DNA of 64,000 nucleotides from an uncultured Hyphomonas sp. Its GTDB lineage: Bacteria > Pseudomonadota > Alphaproteobacteria > Caulobacterales > Hyphomonadaceae. A program made the translations under genes and the position numbers. The stretch's first letter is position 1. Each line of letters opens with the position of its first letter. Shown here piece after piece: positions 38,356 to 47,679 of this stretch. The stretch spans positions 2,604,001 through 2,668,000 of the forward strand of contig NZ_OY782759.1 of assembly GCF_963678195.1 (NCBI RefSeq), in the 5' to 3' direction. The notes beneath the pieces are model-generated. The model ran no database searches, was not told the DNA's origin, and saw only the letters and a program-made list of their open reading frames with translations.

Positions 38356-39687
38356 ATGACGCTTCAGAATGTAACCGACACGTACCAGCAGGAAGTCCCG
38401 CCACAGGCGCCTTCCAACGCGCCCGTGTTCGATCTCGCTCCGCCGGTGAACCTTACCGATCCGGAAGTGTTTTCCAGTCATGGCGGCTACACGCATGAGG
38501 CTTTCGCCCTGATGCGGGAGAAGGCCCCGGTCATGTGGCACCCGGAAGAGGCCGCCGCCGGCTTCTGGGCGGTCACTTCCTATGATCTGGTCAAGACAGT
38601 GGAGCTGGACCCGGCGACATATTCGTCCCAACGCGGCGGCATCCTGATGACCTATGGCCTGCCGGACCAGCCGCGCCATCCGCTGCTCCATTCTTCCAGC
38701 CTCAACAGCCTGATCAATCTGGACCGGCCCTATCACACGCCGCTTCGCATGGAGCACATGCACTTCTTCCGCCCCGGCTTCGTCGCCGAATTGCGCAAGC
38801 GCGTCGATGCCTATGTGACCGAACTGCTCGACGCGATGGAGAAACAGGGCCCGGTGGTCGACATGGTCGAGATGTTCTCCGCCGAACTGCCACTGTTCAC
38901 GCTGTGCGAAATCCTGGGCGTCCCGGCGGCCGACCGGCCGAAACTGGTCCACTGGATGCACTTCCTGGAAACCTCGCAATACCGGGCCCAGCAGGAAGGC
39001 CTCGGCAATGTGACGCCGGAAGAGATGATGGAGTTCGTGGGCGAAATCCAGGCGATGTTCGACTTCGGGCGCCACCTGCTGGCCGAACGCCGGAAGGCGC
39101 CGAAAGAGGACCTGCTCTCCGCCATCGCCAATGTCGAGATCGACGGCAAACCGCTGAGCCCGGAATTCCTGGACGGGTCGTGGCTGCTGATCGTGTTTGC
39201 GGGCAATGATACGACGCGCAATTCCCTGTCCGGAACGATGCGCCTGCTGACGGAATTTCCGGATCAGAAGGCGAAGCTGCAGGCCAATCCGGACCTGTTC
39301 CCGAACTTCGTCCACGAAGCGATCCGCATGGTCTCACCGGTGACCTATATGCGGCGCACGGTCACGACGGATACCGAACTCGGCGGCCAGCCCATCGCGG
39401 AAGGCGACAAGGTGGTCATGTACTACGCCGCCGCCAATCGGGACCCGTCTAAATTCCCGGCCCCGAACCGGTTCGACATCACCCGTGAAAATGCGAAAGA
39501 GCACCTCGCCTTCGGGCATGGACCTCATGTCTGCCTGGGGCAGCGTGTTGCCAACATGCAGCTGGAAGCGGCCTACCGGCAGATCCTGTCACGCTTCCCA
39601 GATGTAAAATGGACCGGCGAGCAGACCATCGCACCGAACAATTTCGTTCACGCAATCTCCAGCCTCATGGTGGACCTTGGAACATGA
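38356..39687 (+). CDS. Cytochrome P450
   Basis: A 443-residue soluble bacterial P450. The I-helix oxygen-binding motif is FAGNDTTR, the K-helix EAIR pair is present (HEAIRM), and the heme loop FGHGPHVCLG supplies the axial Cys393. It hydroxylates hydrophobic substrates with electrons from a ferredoxin that is not encoded here. Its place in an operon with an enoyl-CoA hydratase and a CoA-transferase suggests acyl chains or steroid-like side chains, similar to CYP125/142 in sequence feel, but the substrate is inferred. AGGGAGG precedes the start. Confidence 0.9.
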   Translation: MTLQNVTDTYQQEVPPQAPSNAPVFDLAPPVNLTDPEVFSSHGGYTHEAFALMREKAPVMWHPEEAAAGFWAVTSYDLVKTVELDPATYSSQRGGILMTYGLPDQPRHPLLHSSSLNSLINLDRPYHTPLRMEHMHFFRPGFVAELRKRVDAYVTELLDAMEKQGPVVDMVEMFSAELPLFTLCEILGVPAADRPKLVHWMHFLETSQYRAQQEGLGNVTPEEMMEFVGEIQAMFDFGRHLLAERRKAPKEDLLSAIANVEIDGKPLSPEFLDGSWLLIVFAGNDTTRNSLSGTMRLLTEFPDQKAKLQANPDLFPNFVHEAIRMVSPVTYMRRTVTTDTELGGQPIAEGDKVVMYYAAANRDPSKFPAPNRFDITRENAKEHLAFGHGPHVCLGQRVANMQLEAAYRQILSRFPDVKWTGEQTIAPNNFVHAISSLMVDLGT

Positions 39688-40442
39688 CTGACGCGCTCGT
39701 TACCCGCCAGGACAAGGATGGCTGCGCCATTCTTACCCTCAATCGCCCGGACAAGCTGAACGCCCTGACCGTTGGCATGTTCCGCGAACTCCGCGCGCAT
39801 GTGTCCGATCTCTACAAGGACGACACGATCGGCTGCGTTGTCCTGCGCGGCGCTGGCAAATGCTTCTCTGCCGGGCACGACCTGGCTGACATCGCCGAGG
39901 GCGAAGCGGTGCCATCGCGCGGCTGGCATTCCGAAACGCTGCGCCTGATGGAGCGTCTGCCAAAGCCGGTGATCGCGGCCGTGCACGGGCATTGCTATAC
40001 CGGCGCACTGGAAGTCGCCCTGGCGGCGGACTTCATCATCGCCGCCGAAAGCGCGCGTTTCGGTGACACGCACGCCAAATGGGCGCTGACCCCGATCTGG
40101 GGCATGAGCCAGCGCCTGCCCCGCCGGGTCGGCATCGCGACGGCCAAGCGTCTGATGTTCACAGCGGAAATGATCCGCGCAGACGAAGCTTTCCGTATTG
40201 GTCTGGCTGAAATGGTGATACCGAACGAAGAGTTCGACGCAGCGATCGGAAAGCTGGCCGGGCAGATCACGGAAAACTCTGCCTTTTCACACGCCGCCAA
40301 CAAGCGCCTTCTGGAAGCGACCGATGCACGCGATATGGACAGCGGCCTGCAATGGGAGGTACTCAACAGTGAGGGCGTGGGGCCTGACATGCAGGCTCGA
40401 ATCGGGGCCTTTACAGGGAAGTCACCGAAAGCGAAAAAATGA
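39684..40442 (+). CDS. Enoyl-CoA hydratase/isomerase
   Basis: A 252-residue crotonase. Core pieces: ITL-type LTLNRPDKLNAL, the oxyanion region GKCFSAGHDL, HGHCYTGALEVALAADF and the helix ending NKRLLE. Position-specific catalytic acids are hard to verify by eye, so it could be a hydratase or an isomerase. It starts at an ATGA overlap with the P450, hence translationally coupled, and its stop overlaps the DUF2855 start in the same way. Confidence 0.85.
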   Translation: MTDALVTRQDKDGCAILTLNRPDKLNALTVGMFRELRAHVSDLYKDDTIGCVVLRGAGKCFSAGHDLADIAEGEAVPSRGWHSETLRLMERLPKPVIAAVHGHCYTGALEVALAADFIIAAESARFGDTHAKWALTPIWGMSQRLPRRVGIATAKRLMFTAEMIRADEAFRIGLAEMVIPNEEFDAAIGKLAGQITENSAFSHAANKRLLEATDARDMDSGLQWEVLNSEGVGPDMQARIGAFTGKSPKAKK

Positions 40443-41509
40443 GCGATTTTCTCATCCGCCGCGACGATCTGCGCGACGTCAAATGGACCGACCAGCCGAC
40501 CGCGCCACTGGCCGATGGCTGCGCACGGCTGAAGGTCGAAGCGTTTGCCCTGACCGCCAACAATGTGACCTACGCCACCTTCGGCGACGCCATGAAATAC
40601 TGGGATTTTTTCCCGGCTGCCGACCCGGCTTTCGGGCGCGTCCCGGTCTGGGGCTTTGCGACCGTTGAAGAGTCCAAGGCAGAGGGCGTCTCCGCCGGCC
40701 AGCGTGTCTATGGTTACCTTCCGATCTCTGACCGCTTTGACGTAATACCCGCCAAAGTGGGCAAGGCGAGTTTTGTCGACGGCGCCGAACACCGCCGACC
40801 CATGGCCGCGATTTACAACACCTATATCTTTACGGCTGCCGACCCGTCCTACGACAAGGCGTTCGAAGCGCAGCAGATGCTGTTCCGCCCGCTGTTCACC
40901 ACCGGATGGATGATCGACGACTCGCTGATGGAAACGGGAGACCCTATTCCCGAAACGGTCGTCATCTCCTCCGCCTCCTCCAAGACGGCGATGGCGCTGG
41001 CGCACTGTCTGAAGGAGCGCGGCAATGTGGACACCGTGGCGCTGACATCAAAAGGCAACAAGGCGTTCGTGGAATCCACCAAGCTTTATGGCCGGGTGCG
41101 CACCTACGCTGATGTGGACCGCCTGCACGCGCGCGGCCTGACCGCCTTTGTCGACTTCCTCGGACGGCCGACGCTGACGGCGGACGTCCACAATGCGCTG
41201 AAGGACCGGCTGGTGCGCAGCCTCGTCATCGGTGTGACGGACTGGGAAGGCAATCGCGCGCCGATCCAGCTGCCCGATCCGCAACCGGAATTCTTCTTTG
41301 TGCCGACCTATGCCGCTGAACGCACCAAGCAGATGGGCGCAGCAGCCCTCAACGCCAAACTCGGCCAGTCGCTGCTCAGCTTCTACAAGGCGTCACGCAA
41401 GTTCGTGAAACCGAAACAGAGTAAAGGGCATGAGGCGATTTCGTCTGCATGGTTGAAGACGCTGGATGCCGAAGTCAGCCCTTCCTCGGGCCTGATCCTC
41501 ACGCCGTGA
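40439..41509 (+). CDS. DUF2855 family protein
   Basis: A 356-residue protein of the DUF2855 family, found in alphaproteobacteria and fungi next to CoA-dependent degradation genes and of unknown function. It looks like a diverged medium-chain dehydrogenase/reductase fold: VEAFALTANNVTYATFG near the start, a VVISSASSKTAMALA nucleotide-type stretch and VALTSKGNK. Zinc ligands of alcohol dehydrogenases are not seen. Translationally coupled to the hydratase by ATGA. Confidence 0.8.
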   Translation: MSDFLIRRDDLRDVKWTDQPTAPLADGCARLKVEAFALTANNVTYATFGDAMKYWDFFPAADPAFGRVPVWGFATVEESKAEGVSAGQRVYGYLPISDRFDVIPAKVGKASFVDGAEHRRPMAAIYNTYIFTAADPSYDKAFEAQQMLFRPLFTTGWMIDDSLMETGDPIPETVVISSASSKTAMALAHCLKERGNVDTVALTSKGNKAFVESTKLYGRVRTYADVDRLHARGLTAFVDFLGRPTLTADVHNALKDRLVRSLVIGVTDWEGNRAPIQLPDPQPEFFFVPTYAAERTKQMGAAALNAKLGQSLLSFYKASRKFVKPKQSKGHEAISSAWLKTLDAEVSPSSGLILTP

Positions 41510-41516
41510 GCCGCGT

Positions 41517-42776
41517 GTGACGGCCTTAACGGATCTGCTTCGCAACCTGAGGGCCGCCACAGACGGCCAACCACGCATCTACGTCCCCGGCGGCCCCGCT
41601 GAACCGGCCTGCCTCGCCGATGCTTTGCGTACTGCACCGGACCTTGCCGATGGCGCCACATTCATCGGCCACTGGCTGCCCGGCATCAACCGGACGGCCT
41701 GGACGGGCTTCCATCCGGGCGCCCAGGCGGAAGGCACGTTCCTTTATTCCGAATACCGTTCAAGTTTCGAGGACGGCCGCTACCGCCTCATCCCCATCCA
41801 CTATTCGATGGCTTATGACTGGCTGAAGACGGTGCCGTTGGATGCCGCCTTCATTACCGTATCTGCGCCAAACAAGCGGGGTGAGGTATCGCTCAGCCTT
41901 GGTACGGACATGTCGCCCGCCCTTGTGGAGAGAAAACAAGTGCGCCTGATCGCGGTCATCCGGCCTGACATGCCATTTCCGGCGACGGCGCCGCACATGC
42001 CGCTCTCCGATTTCGCAAATGTCATTGAAGACGACGCACCGCTGATTACGCTGGCTGACCCTCCGCTATCGGATGAGGTAAAAGCCATCGCCGCGAACGT
42101 CGCCACACTGTTGGGGGACGGTTTCACCGTTCAGTCAGGCATTGGCAGCGTGCAGCAGATCGCCATGGCCGCAGCGGCGCACCACAAGCACATCCGTATC
42201 CACACCGGCATGATCACCGATGCCGCACTGGAGGCTGTGAATGCCGGTGCCATCAGTTCAGCGCCGGGCGCCATCCTGACCGGCACGGCCATCGGAACGG
42301 CGCCGCTTTACGACGCCGCCGGACGCGATCCGCGCTTCAATTTCCAGCCTGCCAGCATCACCCATTCCGTACCGGTCATGGCGTCCATTCCCCGGCTTGC
42401 CGCCATCAATGGCGGGGTGGAAGTGGACCTGTTCGGCCAGCTGAATTCCGAATGGGTGAAAGGCCGGCAGGTCGCCTCGACCGGCGGGCTCGGCAATTTC
42501 GTGCGCGGGGCCGGGCTTTCCGCAGGCGGACGCAGCATCATCGCCCTGCCCGCCACCGCACGCGCCGGGACACTGTCCCGGATCGTGGTCCAGCTCGCCT
42601 CGCCGACGGTCACGCTTCCCCGTGCCGAAGCAGGTTATGTCGTGACCGAATATGGCGTGGCGGACCTGGCAAGCGCGGATGTTGACCAGCGCGCCGAGCG
42701 GCTGATCGCCGTCGCCGCACCGGCCATCCGTGACAGTCTCGCCAATGACTGGGCGAAGCTGCGCGCCAGCCTCTAG
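41517..42776 (+). CDS. Acetyl-CoA hydrolase/4-hydroxybutyrate CoA-transferase-like protein
   Basis: A 419-residue family I CoA-transferase/hydrolase with two halves. Conserved pieces are FTVQSGIGSVQQIAMAAA, HTGMITDAALE and INGGVEVDLFGQLNSE, then GLGNFVRGA. It swaps or releases CoA from short or medium acyl groups. The start is GTG at 41517, seven bases after the DUF2855 stop, with a poor ribosome site, so it probably depends on coupling to the upstream genes. It is convergent with the helicase gene, overlapping by four bases. Confidence 0.82.
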   Translation: MTALTDLLRNLRAATDGQPRIYVPGGPAEPACLADALRTAPDLADGATFIGHWLPGINRTAWTGFHPGAQAEGTFLYSEYRSSFEDGRYRLIPIHYSMAYDWLKTVPLDAAFITVSAPNKRGEVSLSLGTDMSPALVERKQVRLIAVIRPDMPFPATAPHMPLSDFANVIEDDAPLITLADPPLSDEVKAIAANVATLLGDGFTVQSGIGSVQQIAMAAAAHHKHIRIHTGMITDAALEAVNAGAISSAPGAILTGTAIGTAPLYDAAGRDPRFNFQPASITHSVPVMASIPRLAAINGGVEVDLFGQLNSEWVKGRQVASTGGLGNFVRGAGLSAGGRSIIALPATARAGTLSRIVVQLASPTVTLPRAEAGYVVTEYGVADLASADVDQRAERLIAVAAPAIRDSLANDWAKLRASL

Positions 42777-44128
42777 CCGCGCGCGCCTTCCAGCTTCCGC
42801 TTCTTGCCACCGCGGCTGCGGCCACCCTGCTTACCGCCGGGCTTGCCTGCACCGCCCTGCGGCTTGGCTTTGGCTTGCGGACGGCGCTGGCCACCACGGC
42901 CGCCACCACCCGAACGACCACCGCCGTTTCCACGGGCCGGGCCTTTCGGCTTGTAGAGGCGTTCGTTCGGATCCGGCGTCGGCAGCAGGTCGACCTTTGT
43001 GTCTTCCGGGGCCTTCAGCACGTCAACTTCCATGCCGATCGTTTTCTCGATGTCACGCAGGTAATAGCGCTCGTCTTCTGCCACGAAGGACACGGCAAGG
43101 CCGGTCCGGCCGGCACGCGCGGTGCGTCCGATACGGTGCACATATTGCTCCGGTACGTTCGGCACTTCGAAGTTCACGACATGGCTGATGCCGTCGATGT
43201 CGATGCCGCGGGCGGCGATGTCAGTCGCCACCAGCACCTTGCAGGTGCCGTTCTTGAAGGCGTCGAGCGCCTTCAGGCGCTGCGGCTGGGATTTATTGCC
43301 ATGGATGGCTTTCGCATCCAGGCCTTTTGCGAGCAGCTTGCGCACCACCTTGTCGGCGCCATGCTTCGTCCGGGTAAAGACGAGAGCCCGGTCGATTTCC
43401 GGATTGTTCAGGACATCGAACAGGAGTTCGAGTTTGTCATTGTTGGACACGTGGTAGACGCCCTGGTCCACACGTTCGGCCGTGGTGGACGGCGGCGTCA
43501 CGGAGACGCGGACAGGATTGTCGAGGAATTGCTGCGCAAGATCGGAAATCAGCTTCGGCATGGTGGCCGAGAACAGCAGCGTCTGCCGGTCTTTCGGCAC
43601 CTGGGCGACGATCTTCTTCAGGTCGTGGATAAAGCCCATGTCCAGCATCTGGTCGGCTTCGTCGAGGATCAGGACTTCGACTTCCTGCAGGCTGACAGCT
43701 TTCTGGCCGACAAGGTCGAGCAGACGGCCAGGCGTGGCCACCAGCACGTCGGCGCCGCCCTGAAGAGCGCGGCGCTGCGCATTGATGTTCACGCCGCCGA
43801 ACACGGTCTGCACATTGCAGTCCATGTGGCGCGAATAGGTGCGGAAGCTGTCGGCGATCTGGCCGGCGAGTTCGCGGGTTGGCGCGAGCACCAGAACGCG
43901 CGCGCTCCGTGCCCGGCGTTTCTGCGGAAACTCCAGCATGAAGTCGAGCGTCGGCAGCGCGAAGGCCGCCGTCTTGCCGGTGCCGGTCTGGGCGATGCCC
44001 AGAAGGTCTTTGTCTTCCAGCAGCAGCGGGATGGCCTGTGCCTGAATCGGGGTCGGCGTCTCATAGCCTTCTTCCGCGATGGCTTTCATAAGAAGCGGGT
44101 TCAGGCCGAGGTCTGAAAACTTGGTCAT
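42773..44128 (-). CDS. rhlE: DEAD-box RNA helicase, RhlE type
   Basis: A 451-residue ATP-dependent RNA helicase. Q motif (FSDLGLNPLLMKAI, PTPIQAQAIP), Walker A AQTGTGKTAAF, ILDEADQMLDMGF, FSATMP and HRIGRTARAGRTG are all intact. The tail (about 385-451) is Gly-, Arg- and Lys-rich, giving non-specific RNA binding, as in RhlE. It remodels RNA in ribosome assembly and decay, often at low temperature. The ATG at 44128 has a weak site; a 268-base untranslated gap lies upstream, which may contain a regulatory leader. Confidence 0.9.
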   Translation of the reverse strand: MTKFSDLGLNPLLMKAIAEEGYETPTPIQAQAIPLLLEDKDLLGIAQTGTGKTAAFALPTLDFMLEFPQKRRARSARVLVLAPTRELAGQIADSFRTYSRHMDCNVQTVFGGVNINAQRRALQGGADVLVATPGRLLDLVGQKAVSLQEVEVLILDEADQMLDMGFIHDLKKIVAQVPKDRQTLLFSATMPKLISDLAQQFLDNPVRVSVTPPSTTAERVDQGVYHVSNNDKLELLFDVLNNPEIDRALVFTRTKHGADKVVRKLLAKGLDAKAIHGNKSQPQRLKALDAFKNGTCKVLVATDIAARGIDIDGISHVVNFEVPNVPEQYVHRIGRTARAGRTGLAVSFVAEDERYYLRDIEKTIGMEVDVLKAPEDTKVDLLPTPDPNERLYKPKGPARGNGGGRSGGGGRGGQRRPQAKAKPQGGAGKPGGKQGGRSRGGKKRKLEGARG

Positions 44129-44396
44129 AAATAGTCTTTCATTCGAGCGGACGCGCGGCATGCCTGCGCGCAGAACGCCCTGAAGGGTTTGATTGTGTGG
44201 AAGCCCCGCGCGATCAGGGACAACGGCATTGATTGAATGCCTGAAGGGGCCGGCCGGTCGCGGCGGGCTCACCCGCTGCACGTTTCACGCTGCCTGCCCC
44301 ATGCGCCTGTTCCGGCGCTGCGACACGGGCCACATGGCCCTGTTTGAATGAACAGTCAATGAAGGGAATGAGAAAATCCGTTTCCGGCCTGTTGTA
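44129..44396. other. 268-base gap upstream of rhlE
   Basis: Between the OmpA-like gene (minus) and rhlE (minus). It holds no convincing gene. Small hairpins are visible (GGCATT/AATGCC at about 44228, GGGCC/GGCCC at about 44329), and a long helicase leader is plausible, but I see no clear promoter. Confidence 0.4.
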
Positions 44397-45269
44397 TCAG
44401 CGGGCGGTGACGATGATCTCGGTCCGTTCATTCCGGTCACGCGCCTCTGCGGAATTGCCGCTGTCGACCGGCTGGGATTCGCCATAACCCTTGGCCGTCA
44501 GTACGGCTTCGTCCACGCCGCGCTCAACCATGTAGTCACGGATGGCTTTGGCCCGCTGGCGGGAAAGCTGGAGGTTGTAGCTGTCCGATCCGCGCGAGTC
44601 CGTATGTTCGGCGATCTCGATATTATGAGCGGAGCAAAGCCGTGCGATGCCGGTCACCATATCGGCCACAGGCAGTTCAGCCGCACTCAGCTCGGCCATG
44701 TTGACCGGGAAATCGATGTCGTCGACGCGCAGGGTCTGATTAAAGGCATCCTGGCAGTCATTGACGGTCAGGTCGCTCATCATGAGGCGGCTCAGGCCCG
44801 CGCCAAGGCGCTCTTCGATGCCTTCCACGCCCATCGCATTGACGATCAGATCCACCTTCTCAGAGCCTTCCGGGTCGTTCTCGATCGCGGATTTTGCGGT
44901 GATGAAGCTCACATCCCGGGCAGCGAGCCCCGGGGCCGTGCCGATCACAGCGGCAACGCCGTCGCGCACCTGCAGGCCAAGCCAGGAATACTGGCCCGTT
45001 GCGAAAGATTGTTCGAGCTTTGCCGCCCAGCCGACAGCGCCTGCCGGCAGATCCGGGATCGGGGCCGGTTCCGGCACAGCCGACGCGTCTGTGCGCATGA
45101 CGAGGATCTTGCCGTCACGGATCTGATAGGTGCCGTCCGCAATCGGGATACAGTCCGCTTCGGCCGCACTGGCCGTCGGTTGTGCCGTTTGGGCACTGTC
45201 CTGCCCCGAACAGGCGGCCAGCGCCAGGACTGCCGCAGCACCGGTAACCATTCGTGTCGCCAGAGCCAT
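44397..45269 (-). CDS. OmpA-like lipoprotein with BON-like middle region
   Basis: A 290-residue lipoprotein: the signal peptide ends at the lipobox LAAC (Cys20). The middle region (about 85-190) has a BON-like pattern (YSWLGLQVRDGVAAVIGTAPG). The C-terminal 115 residues form an OmpA peptidoglycan-binding domain with IAEHTDSRGSDSYNLQLSRQRAKAIRDYM and the end RNERTEIIVTAR, including the conserved Asp and Arg for diaminopimelate. This links the outer membrane to the wall, similar to ArfA-type proteins. Start follows AAGGAAAG. Confidence 0.85.
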   Translation of the reverse strand: MALATRMVTGAAAVLALAACSGQDSAQTAQPTASAAEADCIPIADGTYQIRDGKILVMRTDASAVPEPAPIPDLPAGAVGWAAKLEQSFATGQYSWLGLQVRDGVAAVIGTAPGLAARDVSFITAKSAIENDPEGSEKVDLIVNAMGVEGIEERLGAGLSRLMMSDLTVNDCQDAFNQTLRVDDIDFPVNMAELSAAELPVADMVTGIARLCSAHNIEIAEHTDSRGSDSYNLQLSRQRAKAIRDYMVERGVDEAVLTAKGYGESQPVDSGNSAEARDRNERTEIIVTAR

Positions 45270-45378
45270 ATGTCTTTCCTTATGCCTTCAGGATCCGTGT
45301 TTCTCACAGCCCCATGCATGTTCCGGGCCGGTTGGCCCCGGAGCCACGCACAGCATCCGGCGTTCGCTCCGCCTTGTC

Positions 45379-45403
45379 AAAACCCTTCGCGGGCCGGGCG
45401 AAG
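45379..45403 (-). terminator. Terminator after the amidohydrolase
   Basis: On the minus strand, CTTCGC and GCGAAG pair around a seven-base loop (plus coordinates 45385-45390 and 45398-45403), then GGTTTT (AAAA at 45379-45382). It lies 19 bases past the stop. Confidence 0.55.
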
Positions 45404-45421
45404 CGCCGCCGGCAGGCGCGG

Positions 45422-46702
45422 TCAGTCTTCGTTCTTGTAGACCACGCCGCCTTTCATCACGAAATCCACGTCTTCAAGTTCCGTGATGTCTTTCAGCGGA
45501 TCAGCCGTGACAGCAATGATGTCCGCATATTTGCCCGGCGTGATCGTGCCGATATCGGCATCCATCTCGACATGTTCGGACGCGAGGACCGTCGCCGCGC
45601 GGATGGCCTCTTCCGGCGTGAAGCCAGCGCCCACCATCAGGGCGAATTCCTGGGCATTGTCGCCATGCTTCGAGACGCCTGTATCGGTGCCGAAGGCCAC
45701 GTTCACACCGCCCTCATGGGCCCGGCGCAGCATGTCCTGCATCAGCGGGCCGACAATGGCGGCTTTCTGGCGGCTTGCTTCCGGGAACCAGGCCTCGTCT
45801 ACCCAGCCGCTGACCGTTGCGCCTGCCAGAACAGTCGGCACCAGCGTTGCGTTGTGTTCCCTGAACAGGGCGATGGTTTCGTCGTCCAGATAGGTGCCGT
45901 GCTCGATGGAATCGATCCCGGCACGCAGGGCTGATTCAATCCCGCCCTTGCCATGCGCGTGCGCCGTCACCTGGCGGCCCATGGAGTGCGCCGTCTCGAC
46001 GATGGCGACGAGCTCGTCATCGGTGAACTGCTGTTCCAGACCGGCCTTGGTGTTGGACATCACGCCGCCCGTTGCGGTGATCTTGATGACGTCTGCGCCT
46101 TCCTTCACCTGCTGGCGGACCGCCCGGCGGCAATCGTCAGCTCCGTTGCAGATGTTCGTGCCGGTGAACAGCGCCATCACGTCAGGTGCATAGCCGTTGA
46201 TGTCACCATGACCGCCCGTGACGGACACGGCCTGACCGGCCGCCCGCATGCGCGGCCCGGGCACCAGTCCCTTGGCGATCGCATCGCGCAGGCCAAACAC
46301 AGAATCGTTCGATCCACCGACGTCCTGCACCGTGGTGAACCCCGCCAGCAGCGTCTTGTGGGCGTAGCCTGCCCCGTCAAACGCCTGGTCGACCGTGGTT
46401 TCCTCGAAAGCCCGGATCCGCTCACCGGGGCCGGATTCGCTGGTGATGTGGACATGGCTGTCGATCAGGCCCGGCAGCACATAGGCATCGCGCAAATTGA
46501 TGACCGGCACGCCTTTCGGTCCCGGCTTGTAGCCTGCTTCGACCGAAACGATCCGGCCGTCTTCCACAACAATGGTCTGCTTGCGCAGATAGCCGTCTCC
46601 CGGTGTCGCCAGCAGGTAACCTGCGTGGATCACCGCGTCCTGCGCAGTTGCAATGCCTGCGAATGCCACAGCCGCGAGCGCGGCCAGACCGAACCTTTTC
46701 AT
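45422..46702 (-). CDS. Secreted amidohydrolase (prolidase/imidazolonepropionase-like)
   Basis: A 426-residue amidohydrolase. Residues 1-20 are a signal peptide (cleavage after ATAQ region). The metal site has LIDSHVHITSE (HxH), a lysine in VIKITATGG, histidines in TAHAHGKGG and HGTYLDDE, and the Asp in AFGTDTGV. Such proteins hydrolyse dipeptides or related amides in the periplasm; the exact substrate is unknown. AGAGGGAG precedes the ATG, and a terminator follows. Confidence 0.85.
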   Translation of the reverse strand: MKRFGLAALAAVAFAGIATAQDAVIHAGYLLATPGDGYLRKQTIVVEDGRIVSVEAGYKPGPKGVPVINLRDAYVLPGLIDSHVHITSESGPGERIRAFEETTVDQAFDGAGYAHKTLLAGFTTVQDVGGSNDSVFGLRDAIAKGLVPGPRMRAAGQAVSVTGGHGDINGYAPDVMALFTGTNICNGADDCRRAVRQQVKEGADVIKITATGGVMSNTKAGLEQQFTDDELVAIVETAHSMGRQVTAHAHGKGGIESALRAGIDSIEHGTYLDDETIALFREHNATLVPTVLAGATVSGWVDEAWFPEASRQKAAIVGPLMQDMLRRAHEGGVNVAFGTDTGVSKHGDNAQEFALMVGAGFTPEEAIRAATVLASEHVEMDADIGTITPGKYADIIAVTADPLKDITELEDVDFVMKGGVVYKNED

Positions 46703-46765
46703 GAGAGTCTCCCTCTAAGTTGCCGGCACCCTAGCCCCCTCGCCAGATCACCGCAATCAATGTGA

Positions 46766-47677
46766 TTAGTCGTCTGTCAGCCGGCCGGTCTCATCGCGTA
46801 TTTCCGGTCCGAAGACGCGGGCGCGCCCATCGCCGAACGCCGCATCGCGTGCTCTCAGCGTGGCTTTCAAGCCCTTCTCGGCAACACTCGCCCGGAAGCC
46901 GTCCGCTGCGCGGGTGTTATGTCCGCGCACGTCGTTTTCGACAGCGAGCCGCTGCAGCGTCCGCGCGCCCATCAGCTCCATAGCAAGGTTCACGATCCGC
47001 TTGTTGGCAGACAACAGGTCCGGGTCGATCTTGGCCATCCGCCCGGCAAGGCCAACGACTTCATCTTCCAGATGCTCGCCCGGCACGGCTTTCAGGATCA
47101 GGCCGATGGCCTGCGCCTCTGTGCCGGTGACCGTGTCTCCGGTCAGCAGCAGGCGCTTCGCCCATTGCGGCCCGCAATTATAGACCCAGAAATTATTCGG
47201 CAGGGCGCCAAGGTCCCGCGCGGGCGGAAAGCCGAAAGTCGCATCTTCGGCGGCGATCACCATGTCCGCCAGCAGCGCCAGGTCGCACCCGCCTGCCAGG
47301 CAATAGCCGTGCACTTTCGCGATCACCGGCTTGTGCATGTCGAACAACGCCATCCGCCAACGTTGCTGGCGTTCCAGCTGCCAGGCATCGTCATCAATGC
47401 TGCGATGGCCGCGATAGGATCTGGCCTCCCTGTCCTCTACCGGAGAGACCGGCACGTCGCCGTCTGCACCGGAGAGGTCATAGCCCGCGCAGAAAGCCCG
47501 GCCGGCGCCTTCCAGGATCACACAGTGCACATCCCGGTCATTGTCCGCTTCCCAGAGGGCGGCGGAGAGTTCTGCCTGCATGACGAAAGAGAGCGCGTTC
47601 AGCTTGTCCGGCCGGTTCAGCGTGATGCGCGCATGCCCGTCCTGCACCGAATAGAGAAGCGTCTCAAATCCGTTCAC
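46766..47677 (-). CDS. Enoyl-CoA hydratase
   Basis: A 303-residue crotonase with ITLNRPDKLNALSF, RAFCAGYDLSG (oxyanion glycine region), HGYCLAGGCDLALLAD and FGFPPARDLGALP. Near the oxyanion region both acidic positions look present, but the insertion after the DGDVPVSPVED stretch is longer than usual. The start is GTG at 47677: AAGGA lies upstream within the DUF4262 gene, whose stop is two bases before. Last gene of a five-gene operon (APH-like, MFS, hot-dog, DUF4262, hydratase). Confidence 0.85.
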   Translation of the reverse strand: MNGFETLLYSVQDGHARITLNRPDKLNALSFVMQAELSAALWEADNDRDVHCVILEGAGRAFCAGYDLSGADGDVPVSPVEDREARSYRGHRSIDDDAWQLERQQRWRMALFDMHKPVIAKVHGYCLAGGCDLALLADMVIAAEDATFGFPPARDLGALPNNFWVYNCGPQWAKRLLLTGDTVTGTEAQAIGLILKAVPGEHLEDEVVGLAGRMAKIDPDLLSANKRIVNLAMELMGARTLQRLAVENDVRGHNTRAADGFRASVAEKGLKATLRARDAAFGDGRARVFGPEIRDETGRLTDD

Positions 47678-47679
47678 GG

